From: Bacillus benzoevorans
GTDB taxonomy: Bacteria; Bacillota; Bacilli; Bacillales; Cytobacillaceae
Length of the DNA stretch: 64,000 nt
Direction: 5' to 3'
Assembly (NCBI RefSeq): GCF_014207535.1
Contig: NZ_JACHGK010000001.1
Span: forward strand, 310,001 to 374,000
Part shown: positions 39,788-48,447 of the stretch, one piece after another
Layout: each line of letters opens with the position of its first letter
Numbering within the stretch: the first letter of the stretch is position 1
Translations under genes and position numbers: made by a program
The notes under the pieces: model-generated
Seen by the model: the letters and a program-made list of their open reading frames with translations, nothing else
Databases searched by the model: none
What the model was told of the DNA's origin: nothing

Positions 39788-41033
39788 TGGAGAATTAACA
39801 AAGGCTGACATTCTGATTGAGGACGGGAAAATTAAGGGAATTGGCGAATTCCCATCTGATTCTGCCGAGGAGATGATCGAAGCAGACGGCTTAGTAGTGG
39901 CGCCGGGCTTTATTGATCTGCATGTGCACCTTCGTGAACCTGGCGGCGAAAAGAAAGAGACGATCGCTACAGGTACACTTGCGGCGGCAAAGGGCGGTTT
40001 TACAACGATTGCTGCTATGCCGAATACAAGACCTGTGCCGGATACAGCAGAACAAATACAATGGTTGAATGAACGGATTAAGGAAACTGCCGCTGTGAAG
40101 GTGCTGCCATATGCTTCCATTACTGTTAGAGAAGCAGGCGGTGAATTAACTAATTTTCAAAGCCTGAAGGAGGCAGGAGCGTTTGCCTTTTCCGATGACG
40201 GTGTGGGGGTGCAGACGGCGGGAATGATGCTCGAGGCAATGAAAGAAGCAGCAAAAATGGATGCTGTCATCGTCGCCCATTGCGAAGAAAATTCGTTAAT
40301 TAATAAAGGTTCGGTACATGAAGGGAAATTCTCCAAAGAACATGGCATGAATGGAATCCCTTCCGTCTGTGAATCTGTACAGATTGCCAGAGATGTTCTG
40401 CTTGCAGAAAGTGCAGGCTGTCATTATCATGTATGCCATATAAGTACGAAAGAATCTGTCCGTACTGTCAGGGATGCAAAACGGGCGGGTATTAAAGTAA
40501 CGGCAGAAGTCACACCGCATCACTTAATTTTATGTGAAGATGATATTCCTGAATTGGATGCCAATTATAAAATGAATCCTCCTTTACGCGGCGCAGATGA
40601 TCGTGCGGCCTTAATCGAAGGTCTTTTAGATGGCACGATCGATTTTATCGCTACAGACCACGCGCCGCATACGAGCGAGGAAAAGGCTGAGGGGATGCAG
40701 CTTGCTCCTTTTGGGATAGTCGGTTTAGAGACAGCATTTCCTCTTCTTTACACCCATTTTGTCGAGAAAGGGATTTTCACTTTAGCCCAGCTGATTGATT
40801 ATTTAGCAGGGAAACCGGCTAAAAGCTTCGGTCTTGATGCAGGGGTGCTTCAGGCAGGAGCACCGGCAGATTTGGTATTGCTCGATCTTAATCATGAAGA
40901 GATAATAAACCCTGAAGAGTTTTTATCAAAAGGTAAAAACACCCCTTTTGCGGGCTGGACATGTAAAGGCTGGCCGACAGCAACGATAGTTGAGGGAAAG
41001 GTAGCATGGAGAAAAGGACGTGAATTAATATGA
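39750..41033 (+). CDS. pyrC: Dihydroorotase
   Basis: PyrC cyclises carbamoyl aspartate to dihydroorotate. The 427-residue class I enzyme has the zinc-binding 'GFIDLHVHLREPG' (His58, His60), 'AMPNTRPVPD', 'AHCEENSL', 'HYHVCHISTKES' and 'FIATDHAPHTSEEK' with the catalytic aspartate. I choose ATG 39750 with AAAGGGGG at 8-bp spacing (alternatives: TTG 39726 without a site, ATG 39756). The ATG of carA overlaps its stop. Confidence 0.96.
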   Translation: MSMVVKNGRLLINGELTKADILIEDGKIKGIGEFPSDSAEEMIEADGLVVAPGFIDLHVHLREPGGEKKETIATGTLAAAKGGFTTIAAMPNTRPVPDTAEQIQWLNERIKETAAVKVLPYASITVREAGGELTNFQSLKEAGAFAFSDDGVGVQTAGMMLEAMKEAAKMDAVIVAHCEENSLINKGSVHEGKFSKEHGMNGIPSVCESVQIARDVLLAESAGCHYHVCHISTKESVRTVRDAKRAGIKVTAEVTPHHLILCEDDIPELDANYKMNPPLRGADDRAALIEGLLDGTIDFIATDHAPHTSEEKAEGMQLAPFGIVGLETAFPLLYTHFVEKGIFTLAQLIDYLAGKPAKSFGLDAGVLQAGAPADLVLLDLNHEEIINPEEFLSKGKNTPFAGWTCKGWPTATIVEGKVAWRKGRELI

Positions 41034-42127
41034 AGAGACAATTAATACTTGAAGATGGAACAGTTTTTATTGGGGAAGGCTTTGGCAGCGAAAATGGCAT
41101 TGTTGGGGAAGTAGTATTTAATACAGGAATGACTGGTTATCAAGAAGTACTGTCAGACCCGTCGTATTGCGGTCAAATTGTGACCTTAACTTATCCGTTA
41201 ATTGGCAATTACGGAATTAACCGTGATGATTTTGAATCAATCAATCCGGCAATCAGCGGTTTTATTGTAAAAGAGGCAGCTGATTTCCCATCCAATTGGC
41301 GCTCTGAAAAGTCTTTGGATGAATATTTTAAACTGAAAGGAATTTCAGGTATTGCTGGAATTGATACAAGAAAGTTGACAAGAATTATTCGCCAGCATGG
41401 AACTTTAAAGGGTATTATTTGTAAAATGGATGAAAATATTGATGCGGTACTTGAGAGATTACGGGCAACAGAAGTGCGCCGTGATCAAGTGAAACAAGTT
41501 TCAACTAAAACCCCTTATCCGAGTCCAGGAAGAGGAAAAAGAGTTGTATTAGTGGATTTTGGCATGAAACACGGTATTCTTAGAGAACTTAACCGCCGTG
41601 ATTGTGATGTGACAGTTGTTCCATATACAATAAAGGCGGAAGAAATTTTGCAAATGAGCCCGGACGGGGTTATGCTTTCTAACGGACCCGGAGATCCAAA
41701 GGATGTACCGGAAGCAATCGAAATGATTCAAGGTATTTTAGGAAAAGTACCGTTATTTGGAATATGCCTTGGTCATCAATTATTTGCACTGGCGTGCGGT
41801 GCCGATACTGAAAAAATGAAATTCGGTCATCGTGGTGCCAATCATCCGGTAAAAGATTTAAGAACAGGCAGAGTGGATATTACTTCACAAAATCATGGAT
41901 ATACCGTAAACGAAGATTCTGTAGCTAATACAAGTTTAGAAGTAACTCATATTGCATTAAATGATGGAACGATTGAAGGATTGAAGCATAAAGATTTTCC
42001 CGCATTTACAGTGCAGTATCATCCGGAAGCTTCACCGGGACCTGAAGATTCAAACAACCTTTTCCAGCAATTTCTTGACATGATTGATGCGGTAGAACAG
42101 GAGGGGCAAGTATATGCCAAAGCGTAA
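41030..42127 (+). CDS. carA: Carbamoyl-phosphate synthase, pyrimidine-specific, small (glutaminase) chain
   Basis: This subunit (PyrAA) hydrolyses glutamine and passes ammonia to the large chain. The 365 residues have the N-terminal CPSase domain ('GEVVFNTGMTGYQEVLSDPSY') and a class I glutamine amidotransferase domain with catalytic Cys in 'FGICLGHQLFALA' and His/Glu in 'VQYHPEASPGPEDS'. The start overlaps the pyrC stop by 4 bp (ATGA), and the gene overlaps carB by 14 bp. Confidence 0.97.
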   Translation: MKRQLILEDGTVFIGEGFGSENGIVGEVVFNTGMTGYQEVLSDPSYCGQIVTLTYPLIGNYGINRDDFESINPAISGFIVKEAADFPSNWRSEKSLDEYFKLKGISGIAGIDTRKLTRIIRQHGTLKGIICKMDENIDAVLERLRATEVRRDQVKQVSTKTPYPSPGRGKRVVLVDFGMKHGILRELNRRDCDVTVVPYTIKAEEILQMSPDGVMLSNGPGDPKDVPEAIEMIQGILGKVPLFGICLGHQLFALACGADTEKMKFGHRGANHPVKDLRTGRVDITSQNHGYTVNEDSVANTSLEVTHIALNDGTIEGLKHKDFPAFTVQYHPEASPGPEDSNNLFQQFLDMIDAVEQEGQVYAKA

Positions 42128-45100
42128 TGATATCAATAGTATTTTAGTGATCGGTTCAGGACCAATTGTTATTGGTCAGGCAGCGGAATTTGATTATGCA
42201 GGAACTCAAGCATGTATGGCATTAAAGGAAGAGGGTTACAAAGTCATTCTTGTCAACTCAAATCCTGCTACGATTATGACGGATACAGAGATTGCCGATG
42301 CGGTTTATATTGAACCACTGACACTTGAATTCGTAGAAAGAATTATTCGGAAAGAAAGACCAGATGCCCTGCTTCCTACTTTGGGCGGACAGACTGGACT
42401 AAATTTAGCTGTTGAATTAGCGAACTCCGGAATTTTAGATGAGTGCAATGTTGAAATTTTGGGAACAAAGCTTTCCGCTATCCAGCAGGCTGAAGACCGT
42501 GATTTATTCCGTAATTTAATGAATGAATTACATGAACCCGTGCCGGAAAGTGAAATTATTCATAATCTAGATGAAGCATATAAATTTATTGCTGAAATCG
42601 GCTATCCGGTCATTGTTCGTCCTGCATTTACATTAGGAGGTACAGGCGGCGGAATTTGCTACAATGATGAGGATTTAGTTGAAATTGTGACCAGCGGTTT
42701 AAAATACAGCCCGGTAACTCAATGTTTATTAGAAAAGAGTATTGCAGGCTTTAAAGAAATCGAATATGAGGTAATGAGAGACTCTGCAGACAACGCGATT
42801 GTTGTATGTAACATGGAGAATTTTGACCCGGTTGGTATTCATACAGGGGATTCCATTGTTGTGGCACCGAGCCAAACATTAAGTGACCGTGAGTACCAGC
42901 TGCTGCGTAACTCATCATTAAAAATTATCCGTGCGCTAAAAATTGAAGGTGGATGTAACGTTCAGCTTGCGCTTGATCCAGACAGCTTTAACTACTATAT
43001 CATCGAGGTAAATCCTCGTGTCAGCCGTTCGTCTGCGCTGGCTTCAAAGGCTACCGGTTATCCGATTGCTAAGCTTGCAGCAAAAATTGCTGTTGGCTTA
43101 ACTCTTGATGAAATGATGAACCCTGTTACCGGAAAAACATATGCATGCTTTGAACCGGCATTAGACTATGTCGTTTCAAAAATCCCGCGCTGGCCATTTG
43201 ATAAATTTGAATCAGCCAACCGCTTACTTGGTACGCAAATGAAAGCAACAGGGGAAGTTATGGCTATTGGCCGTACGTTTGAAGAATCTTTATTAAAAGC
43301 GATTCGTTCCCTTGAAAGTAATGTTTACCACTTTGCCTTGCCACACGGCGAAGAATTTAGTGATGAAATTATTGAGAAAAGAATCCGCAAAGCAGGAGAT
43401 GAACGACTCTTCTATATTGCTGAAGCCTTAAAGCGCGGTGTAACCATTGAGACGATTCATGAATGGAGCCAAATTGATTTATTCTTCCTATATAAATTGG
43501 CAGGAATCATTAAGTTTGAAAAATCTTTAAGCAGCCATGCCTTTGACTATGAATGGGGAAAAAATGCAAAGAAAAAGGGCTTCTCCGATCGTGCTATCGC
43601 AGCTGCGTGGAATACAACGGAAAAAGAAGTATATGACTGGAGAAAACAGGCGGGGATCATTCCAGTGTATAAAATGGTTGATACTTGTGCTGCTGAGTTT
43701 GAATCAGAAACACCTTATTTCTATGGCACATATGAAGATGAAAACGAATCGATCGTAACAGATCGTCAAAGTGTAGTTGTCTTAGGCTCTGGTCCAATCC
43801 GCATTGGTCAAGGGGTTGAATTCGATTACGCTACAGTACACTCTGTCTGGGCTATTAAAGAAGCGGGTTATGAAGCGATTATTGTCAATAACAATCCAGA
43901 AACGGTATCGACCGATTTCAGTATTTCAGATAAATTATACTTCGAGCCGCTGACAATTGAAGATGTTATGCACATTATTGAATTGGAAAAACCAATCGGA
44001 GTTGTTGTTCAATTCGGCGGACAGACGGCCATTAACCTTGCAGATCAATTAGTTGCACATGGTGTGAAAATTTTAGGTACATCTTTAGAGGACTTAGACC
44101 GTGCTGAGGACCGTGATAAGTTTGAACAGGCACTTGTTGAGCTTGGAATTCCAATGCCTAAAGGAAAAACAGCCCTTTCTGTCGATGAGGCTTTAAAGAT
44201 TGCTGATGAAATCGGCTATCCAGTTCTTGTTCGTCCTTCATATGTACTAGGCGGAAGAGCAATGGAAATTGTATATCAGAAGGAAGAACTGCTGCATTAT
44301 ATGGAAAATGCCGTGAAAATTAACCCGGATCACCCGGTATTAATTGACCGTTATTTAACAGGTAAAGAAATTGAAGTGGATGCCATCTCTGATGGTACGG
44401 ATGTAGTCATCCCGGGAATCATGGAACATATTGAGCGTGCAGGTGTTCACTCTGGTGACTCGATTGCGGTATATCCGTCACAAAGCTTAACGCCGGAAAT
44501 TAAAGAGACACTTATTTCTTATACAGAAAGAATGGCTAAAGGATTAAACATTATCGGCTTATTAAATATTCAATATGTCGTATCGAAGGGCGAGGTATTT
44601 GTACTTGAAGTAAACCCGCGTTCTAGCCGTACTGTCCCATTCTTAAGCAAAATTACGAATGTACCGATGGCCAATATTGCGACAAAGGTTATTCTTGGTC
44701 AGTCATTAGCGGATCAAGGATACAAATCAGGTCTTGTTCCTGAAAGAAAAGGTGTTTATGTAAAAGTTCCTGTATTCTCCTTTGCTAAGCTTCGTCGTGT
44801 TGATACAACATTAGGACCGGAAATGAAATCAACCGGTGAAGTAATGGGGAAAGATTATACATTGGAGAAAGCATTGTATAAAGGACTTGTTGCTTCAGGG
44901 ATTAAGATTCAAAAATTTGGTACAGTTCTGTTAACCATTGCCAATAAAGATAAAGAGGAAGCACTGCAGCTGGCGAAACGTTTCTCAGCTATTGGCTATC
45001 GCCTGATGGCTACTGAAGGGACAGCAGCCTATTTACAGAAACACGGAATCCGTGTAAGTGTCGTCAGCAAAATCGGTTCAGAAGGTCCGGATTTACTAGA

Positions 45101-45329
45101 TGTCATTCGCAACGGCGAAGCCCAATTTGTTATTAACACGTTAACAAAAGGGAAACAGCCTGAAAGAGATGGATTTAGAATCCGCCGTGAAGCCGTTGAA
45201 AATGGTGTTCCTTGCTTAACATCACTAGATACAGCTGAAGCGATTTTACGCGTTATCGAATCAATGAATTTCTCTGCTGAAGCAATGGATGGTCCTGTGA
45301 CCACTTCAAGTGAGGCTGTTCTCTTATGA
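42114..45329 (+). CDS. carB: Carbamoyl-phosphate synthase, pyrimidine-specific, large chain
   Basis: PyrAB makes carbamoyl phosphate from bicarbonate, ammonia and two ATP. The 1071 residues are two homologous ATP-grasp halves ('VIVRPAFTLGGTGGGI' and 'VLVRPSYVLGGRAMEIV') with 'EVNPRVSRSSALASKATGYPIAKLAAK' and 'EVNPRSSRTVPFLSKI', and a C-terminal allosteric MGS-like domain (about 930-1071) expected to respond to UMP and PRPP. The start lies inside carA with GGAGGGGCAAGT upstream. Confidence 0.98.
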   Translation: MPKRNDINSILVIGSGPIVIGQAAEFDYAGTQACMALKEEGYKVILVNSNPATIMTDTEIADAVYIEPLTLEFVERIIRKERPDALLPTLGGQTGLNLAVELANSGILDECNVEILGTKLSAIQQAEDRDLFRNLMNELHEPVPESEIIHNLDEAYKFIAEIGYPVIVRPAFTLGGTGGGICYNDEDLVEIVTSGLKYSPVTQCLLEKSIAGFKEIEYEVMRDSADNAIVVCNMENFDPVGIHTGDSIVVAPSQTLSDREYQLLRNSSLKIIRALKIEGGCNVQLALDPDSFNYYIIEVNPRVSRSSALASKATGYPIAKLAAKIAVGLTLDEMMNPVTGKTYACFEPALDYVVSKIPRWPFDKFESANRLLGTQMKATGEVMAIGRTFEESLLKAIRSLESNVYHFALPHGEEFSDEIIEKRIRKAGDERLFYIAEALKRGVTIETIHEWSQIDLFFLYKLAGIIKFEKSLSSHAFDYEWGKNAKKKGFSDRAIAAAWNTTEKEVYDWRKQAGIIPVYKMVDTCAAEFESETPYFYGTYEDENESIVTDRQSVVVLGSGPIRIGQGVEFDYATVHSVWAIKEAGYEAIIVNNNPETVSTDFSISDKLYFEPLTIEDVMHIIELEKPIGVVVQFGGQTAINLADQLVAHGVKILGTSLEDLDRAEDRDKFEQALVELGIPMPKGKTALSVDEALKIADEIGYPVLVRPSYVLGGRAMEIVYQKEELLHYMENAVKINPDHPVLIDRYLTGKEIEVDAISDGTDVVIPGIMEHIERAGVHSGDSIAVYPSQSLTPEIKETLISYTERMAKGLNIIGLLNIQYVVSKGEVFVLEVNPRSSRTVPFLSKITNVPMANIATKVILGQSLADQGYKSGLVPERKGVYVKVPVFSFAKLRRVDTTLGPEMKSTGEVMGKDYTLEKALYKGLVASGIKIQKFGTVLLTIANKDKEEALQLAKRFSAIGYRLMATEGTAAYLQKHGIRVSVVSKIGSEGPDLLDVIRNGEAQFVINTLTKGKQPERDGFRIRREAVENGVPCLTSLDTAEAILRVIESMNFSAEAMDGPVTTSSEAVLL

Positions 45330-46102
45330 TGAATAAAGAACTTTGTACGGTTATTTCACAAACAGAAATTGCAGACTCAATTTATGAGCTCACCTTAAAA
45401 GGTGAGCTTGTCAATCATATGGAAGAACCAGGACAATTTGTTCATATCAAGGTATCAAATAGTACGGATCCACTGCTGCGCCGGCCAATTTCGATTGCCA
45501 GAATTGATCACTCTAAAAAAGAATTTACCATTATTTACAGGAAACAAGGGAATGGAACGGCCATTTTGGCGGAAAAAAAGACGGGGGATCATGCAGATGT
45601 GCTTGGACCTTTAGGACATGGTTTTCCGCTTGCTGAAACTTCACCAGGGGAAACAGCATTACTAGTAGGCGGTGGGATCGGTGTACCGCCGTTGTATGAA
45701 CTCTCTCATCAGCTGGTAAAAAAAGGAGTAAAGGTTATTCATGTACTTGGTTTTCAAACAAAGTCTGCGGTCTTTTATGAAGACAAATTTGCAGAATTAG
45801 GGGAAACCTATGTGGCAACTGTAGATGGAACCTTAGGCACGAAAGGGTTTGTCACAGATGTGATTAAAGAAAGAGGACTGCAGTTTGATACGCTTTATTC
45901 ATGCGGCCCGACTGCCATGCTAAAGGCGCTTGAAGCAAATTATCAGGATAAGAAAGTATTCTTATCACTGGAAGAAAGAATGGCCTGCGGGATCGGAGCC
46001 TGCTTTGCCTGTGTTTGCCATACAGGCGCTGAAAACAGCCATACATATAAAAAAGTATGCAGCGATGGTCCGGTATTCAGGGCAGGGGAGGTAATACTAT
46101 GA
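45326..46102 (+). CDS. pyrK: Dihydroorotate dehydrogenase electron transfer subunit PyrK
   Basis: PyrK carries FAD and a [2Fe-2S] cluster and passes electrons from PyrD to NAD+. In the 258 residues the FAD motif 'LLRRPISIARID' (51-62) and the NAD-binding 'LLVGGGIGVPPLYEL' are clear. The cluster cysteines are Cys221, Cys226, Cys229 and Cys245 ('MACGIGACFACVCH...KKVC'). The ATG overlaps the carB stop by 4 bp. Confidence 0.96.
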   Translation: MMNKELCTVISQTEIADSIYELTLKGELVNHMEEPGQFVHIKVSNSTDPLLRRPISIARIDHSKKEFTIIYRKQGNGTAILAEKKTGDHADVLGPLGHGFPLAETSPGETALLVGGGIGVPPLYELSHQLVKKGVKVIHVLGFQTKSAVFYEDKFAELGETYVATVDGTLGTKGFVTDVIKERGLQFDTLYSCGPTAMLKALEANYQDKKVFLSLEERMACGIGACFACVCHTGAENSHTYKKVCSDGPVFRAGEVIL

Positions 46103-47013
46103 GTATGCTTGATGTACAGCTGCCTGGCTTACACTTAAAAAATCCTGTGATGCCTGCATCCGGCTGTTTTGGGTTTGGACGTGAGTTTAGTGAATTGTAC
46201 GATTTGAGCCGTCTTGGGTCGATTATGATCAAAGCAACAACAGTTGAACCCCGTTTCGGAAATCCAACACCAAGAGTTGCTGAAACACCGGCAGGGATGT
46301 TAAACGCTATCGGTTTGCAAAATCCCGGGTTGGAAAAAGTGATCTCTGAAGAATTGACATGGCTCGATCAGTATGATGTTCCCATTATTGCCAATGTTGC
46401 CGGCTCAACGGTTGAAGATTATGTGACCGTAGCAAAAGAAATTTCGAAAGCTTCGAATGTACATGCCCTTGAACTAAATATTTCTTGTCCAAATGTGAAA
46501 ACAGGTGGAATTGCCTTTGGCACGATTCCGGAGGTTGCAAAGGATTTAACACGAAAAGTGAAAGATGTCTCAGAGGTTCCAGTCTATGTAAAACTTTCAC
46601 CAAATGTGACAAATATCGTGGATATGGCCAAAGCAGTAGAAGCAGGCGGTGCGGATGGTTTAACCATGATCAACACCCTGATTGGAATGAGAATTGACAT
46701 TAAAACGGCGCGCCCGATTATCGCGAATCGAACGGGCGGTCTTTCAGGTCCGGCAGTTAAACCGGTTGCGATCCGAATGATTCACGAGGTAAGCCAGCAT
46801 GTTAATCTTCCAATTATCGGAATGGGCGGTATTCAAACAGCTGAGGATGTTATTGAATTCTTTTATGCCGGAGCTAGTGCAGTAGCGATTGGTACAGCAA
46901 ATTTTGTTGACCCTTTTGTTTGTCCAACGATCATAGAGGAATTGCCTGAACTGTTGAAAACCTTAGGCTATGACCATATATCTCAATGTATGGGAAGGAG
47001 CTGGAAGCAGTAA
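46099..47013 (+). CDS. pyrD: Dihydroorotate dehydrogenase 1B, catalytic subunit PyrD
   Basis: PyrD oxidises dihydroorotate to orotate with FMN; as a class 1B enzyme it works with PyrK. The 304-residue TIM barrel has the catalytic cysteine in 'ALELNISCPNVKTGG', the lysine in 'VYVKLSPNVTNI', the FMN loop 'IIGMGGIQTAEDVIEF' and 'AGASAVAIGTANF'. Start ATG 46099 overlaps the pyrK stop by 4 bp and has GGGGAGGTAA; an upstream ATG at 46057 is inside pyrK without a site. Confidence 0.96.
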   Translation: MSMLDVQLPGLHLKNPVMPASGCFGFGREFSELYDLSRLGSIMIKATTVEPRFGNPTPRVAETPAGMLNAIGLQNPGLEKVISEELTWLDQYDVPIIANVAGSTVEDYVTVAKEISKASNVHALELNISCPNVKTGGIAFGTIPEVAKDLTRKVKDVSEVPVYVKLSPNVTNIVDMAKAVEAGGADGLTMINTLIGMRIDIKTARPIIANRTGGLSGPAVKPVAIRMIHEVSQHVNLPIIGMGGIQTAEDVIEFFYAGASAVAIGTANFVDPFVCPTIIEELPELLKTLGYDHISQCMGRSWKQ

Positions 47014-47729
47014 TGAATAAATCCATCATCGTAGCCCTTGATTTTGCCTCAAAGAATGAGGTGTTCCAATTTTTAAATCTCTTTGGGCAAGAGAAATTAT
47101 TTGTCAAAGTGGGGATGGAGATTTTCTATCAAGAGGGACCTGCCATTGTCCATGAAATAAAAGAAAGAGGACATGACATTTTCCTTGATTTAAAGCTTCA
47201 TGATATACCAAATACGGTGAAGAGAGCCATGACCGGACTGGCAAAACTCGGCTGTGACCTTGTCAATGTTCATGCCGCTGGAGGCAGGGAAATGATGGAG
47301 GCAGCGATAGAAGGACTGGATGCCGGTACGAGAGTGGGGGCAAAACGTCCCAATTGTATTGCTGTAACACAGTTAACGAGCACGTCAGAAGAGCAGATGA
47401 GAAATGAACAGTTAATTCAGGTACCGCTGATCGAATCAGTGCTTCATTATGCAGAACTGACTAAGAAAGCCGGGCTTGACGGTGTCGTATGTTCTTCACA
47501 CGAAGCGGGGAAAATAAGAGATTCCCTTGGTGCTCACTTTTTGACAGTGACCCCAGGAATCCGCCTTCAGGATGATGCTGTTGGAGATCAGAAAAGGGTG
47601 GCTACGCCGGAATTTGCCAGAAAGGCTGGCGTTTCTGCGATCGTGGTAGGACGTTCGATTACCCGGTCGGAGAATCCGCAGGCAAGTTATCAAAAGTTTA
47701 TTCAATCATGGGAGAGTGTGAGTCAATGA
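47013..47729 (+). CDS. pyrF: Orotidine 5'-phosphate decarboxylase
   Basis: PyrF converts OMP to UMP. The 238-residue barrel carries the catalytic triad-like 'DIFLDLKLHDIPNTV' with Asp59, Lys61 and Asp64, and phosphate-binding 'TPGIRLQDDAVGDQKRV' and 'VVGRSITRSENP'. The ATG overlaps the pyrD stop by one base. Confidence 0.97.
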   Translation: MNKSIIVALDFASKNEVFQFLNLFGQEKLFVKVGMEIFYQEGPAIVHEIKERGHDIFLDLKLHDIPNTVKRAMTGLAKLGCDLVNVHAAGGREMMEAAIEGLDAGTRVGAKRPNCIAVTQLTSTSEEQMRNEQLIQVPLIESVLHYAELTKKAGLDGVVCSSHEAGKIRDSLGAHFLTVTPGIRLQDDAVGDQKRVATPEFARKAGVSAIVVGRSITRSENPQASYQKFIQSWESVSQ

Positions 47730-48349
47730 AGAAAATCATCGCAGAAAGTTTATTAGAAATAAAAGCTGTTTCTCTTCGGCCAAACGATCCTTTTACATGG
47801 ACATCAGGGATTATTTCGCCGATTTATTGTGATAATCGTTTAACCCTCTCTTATCCTGAAATAAGAAAAAAGATTGCTGCGGGACTTGCTGAAATCATTA
47901 CAGAAAAATTTCCAGGTACAGAGCTTGTGGCTGGGACAGCAACTGCAGGGATCCCTCATGCAGCATGGGTTAGTGAAGTATTAAATCTGCCAATGTGTTA
48001 TGTGCGCTCTAAAGCGAAAGAGCACGGCAAAGGAAATCAAATTGAAGGAAAAGCAGAAAAGGGTCAAAAGGTCGTTGTCGTTGAAGATTTGATTTCAACA
48101 GGGGGCAGCGTGATTACAGCTGTAGAAGCTTTACGCCAAGCAGGCTGTGAAGTATTAGGTGTGATATCCATTTTCACCTATGAATTGGCGAAAGGCAGCC
48201 AGCGCCTTGAGGAAGCTGATATTACTGCCTACTCCTTAACAAATTATTCCACTCTTGTAGGAGTAGCGGGTGAAAAAGGCTATATCGAAGCATCTGATAT
48301 GGATAAGCTGCTGGAATGGCGTAAAAACCCTGAAGTCTGGGGAAAATAA
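47726..48349 (+). CDS. pyrE: Orotate phosphoribosyltransferase
   Basis: PyrE joins orotate and PRPP to give OMP. The 207 residues contain the PRPP motif 'KVVVVEDLISTGGSVITAVEAL' (about 113-134), 'GTATAGIPHAAWVSEVL', and the flexible-loop lysines 'VRSKAKEHGKGNQIEG'. The start overlaps the pyrF stop by 4 bp. This is the last gene of the operon and is followed by a strong terminator. Confidence 0.97.
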   Translation: MKKIIAESLLEIKAVSLRPNDPFTWTSGIISPIYCDNRLTLSYPEIRKKIAAGLAEIITEKFPGTELVAGTATAGIPHAAWVSEVLNLPMCYVRSKAKEHGKGNQIEGKAEKGQKVVVVEDLISTGGSVITAVEALRQAGCEVLGVISIFTYELAKGSQRLEEADITAYSLTNYSTLVGVAGEKGYIEASDMDKLLEWRKNPEVWGK

Positions 48350-48370
48350 TCAACTTAAAATAAATAGCTG

Positions 48371-48389
48371 TGTTAAATCATGTTTAACA
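48371..48389 (+). other. Small hairpin after pyrE
   Basis: TGTTAAA/TTTAACA, a perfect 7-bp inverted repeat with a 5-base loop, lies between the pyrE stop and the main terminator. It may protect the 3' end of the mRNA. Confidence 0.4.
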
Positions 48390-48403
48390 GAGCCAAAATA
48401 AAT

Positions 48404-48440
48404 AAAAAAAGCAGCCGCCCTGATTTTGCCAGGCCGGCTG
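48404..48440. terminator. Bidirectional terminator between pyrE and rqcH
   Basis: GCAGCCG-C-CCTG pairs with CAGG-C-CGGCTGC (one C-C mismatch) flanked by a run of A on the left and a run of T on the right, so it works for both convergent genes. Confidence 0.92.
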
Positions 48441-48447
48441 CTTTTTT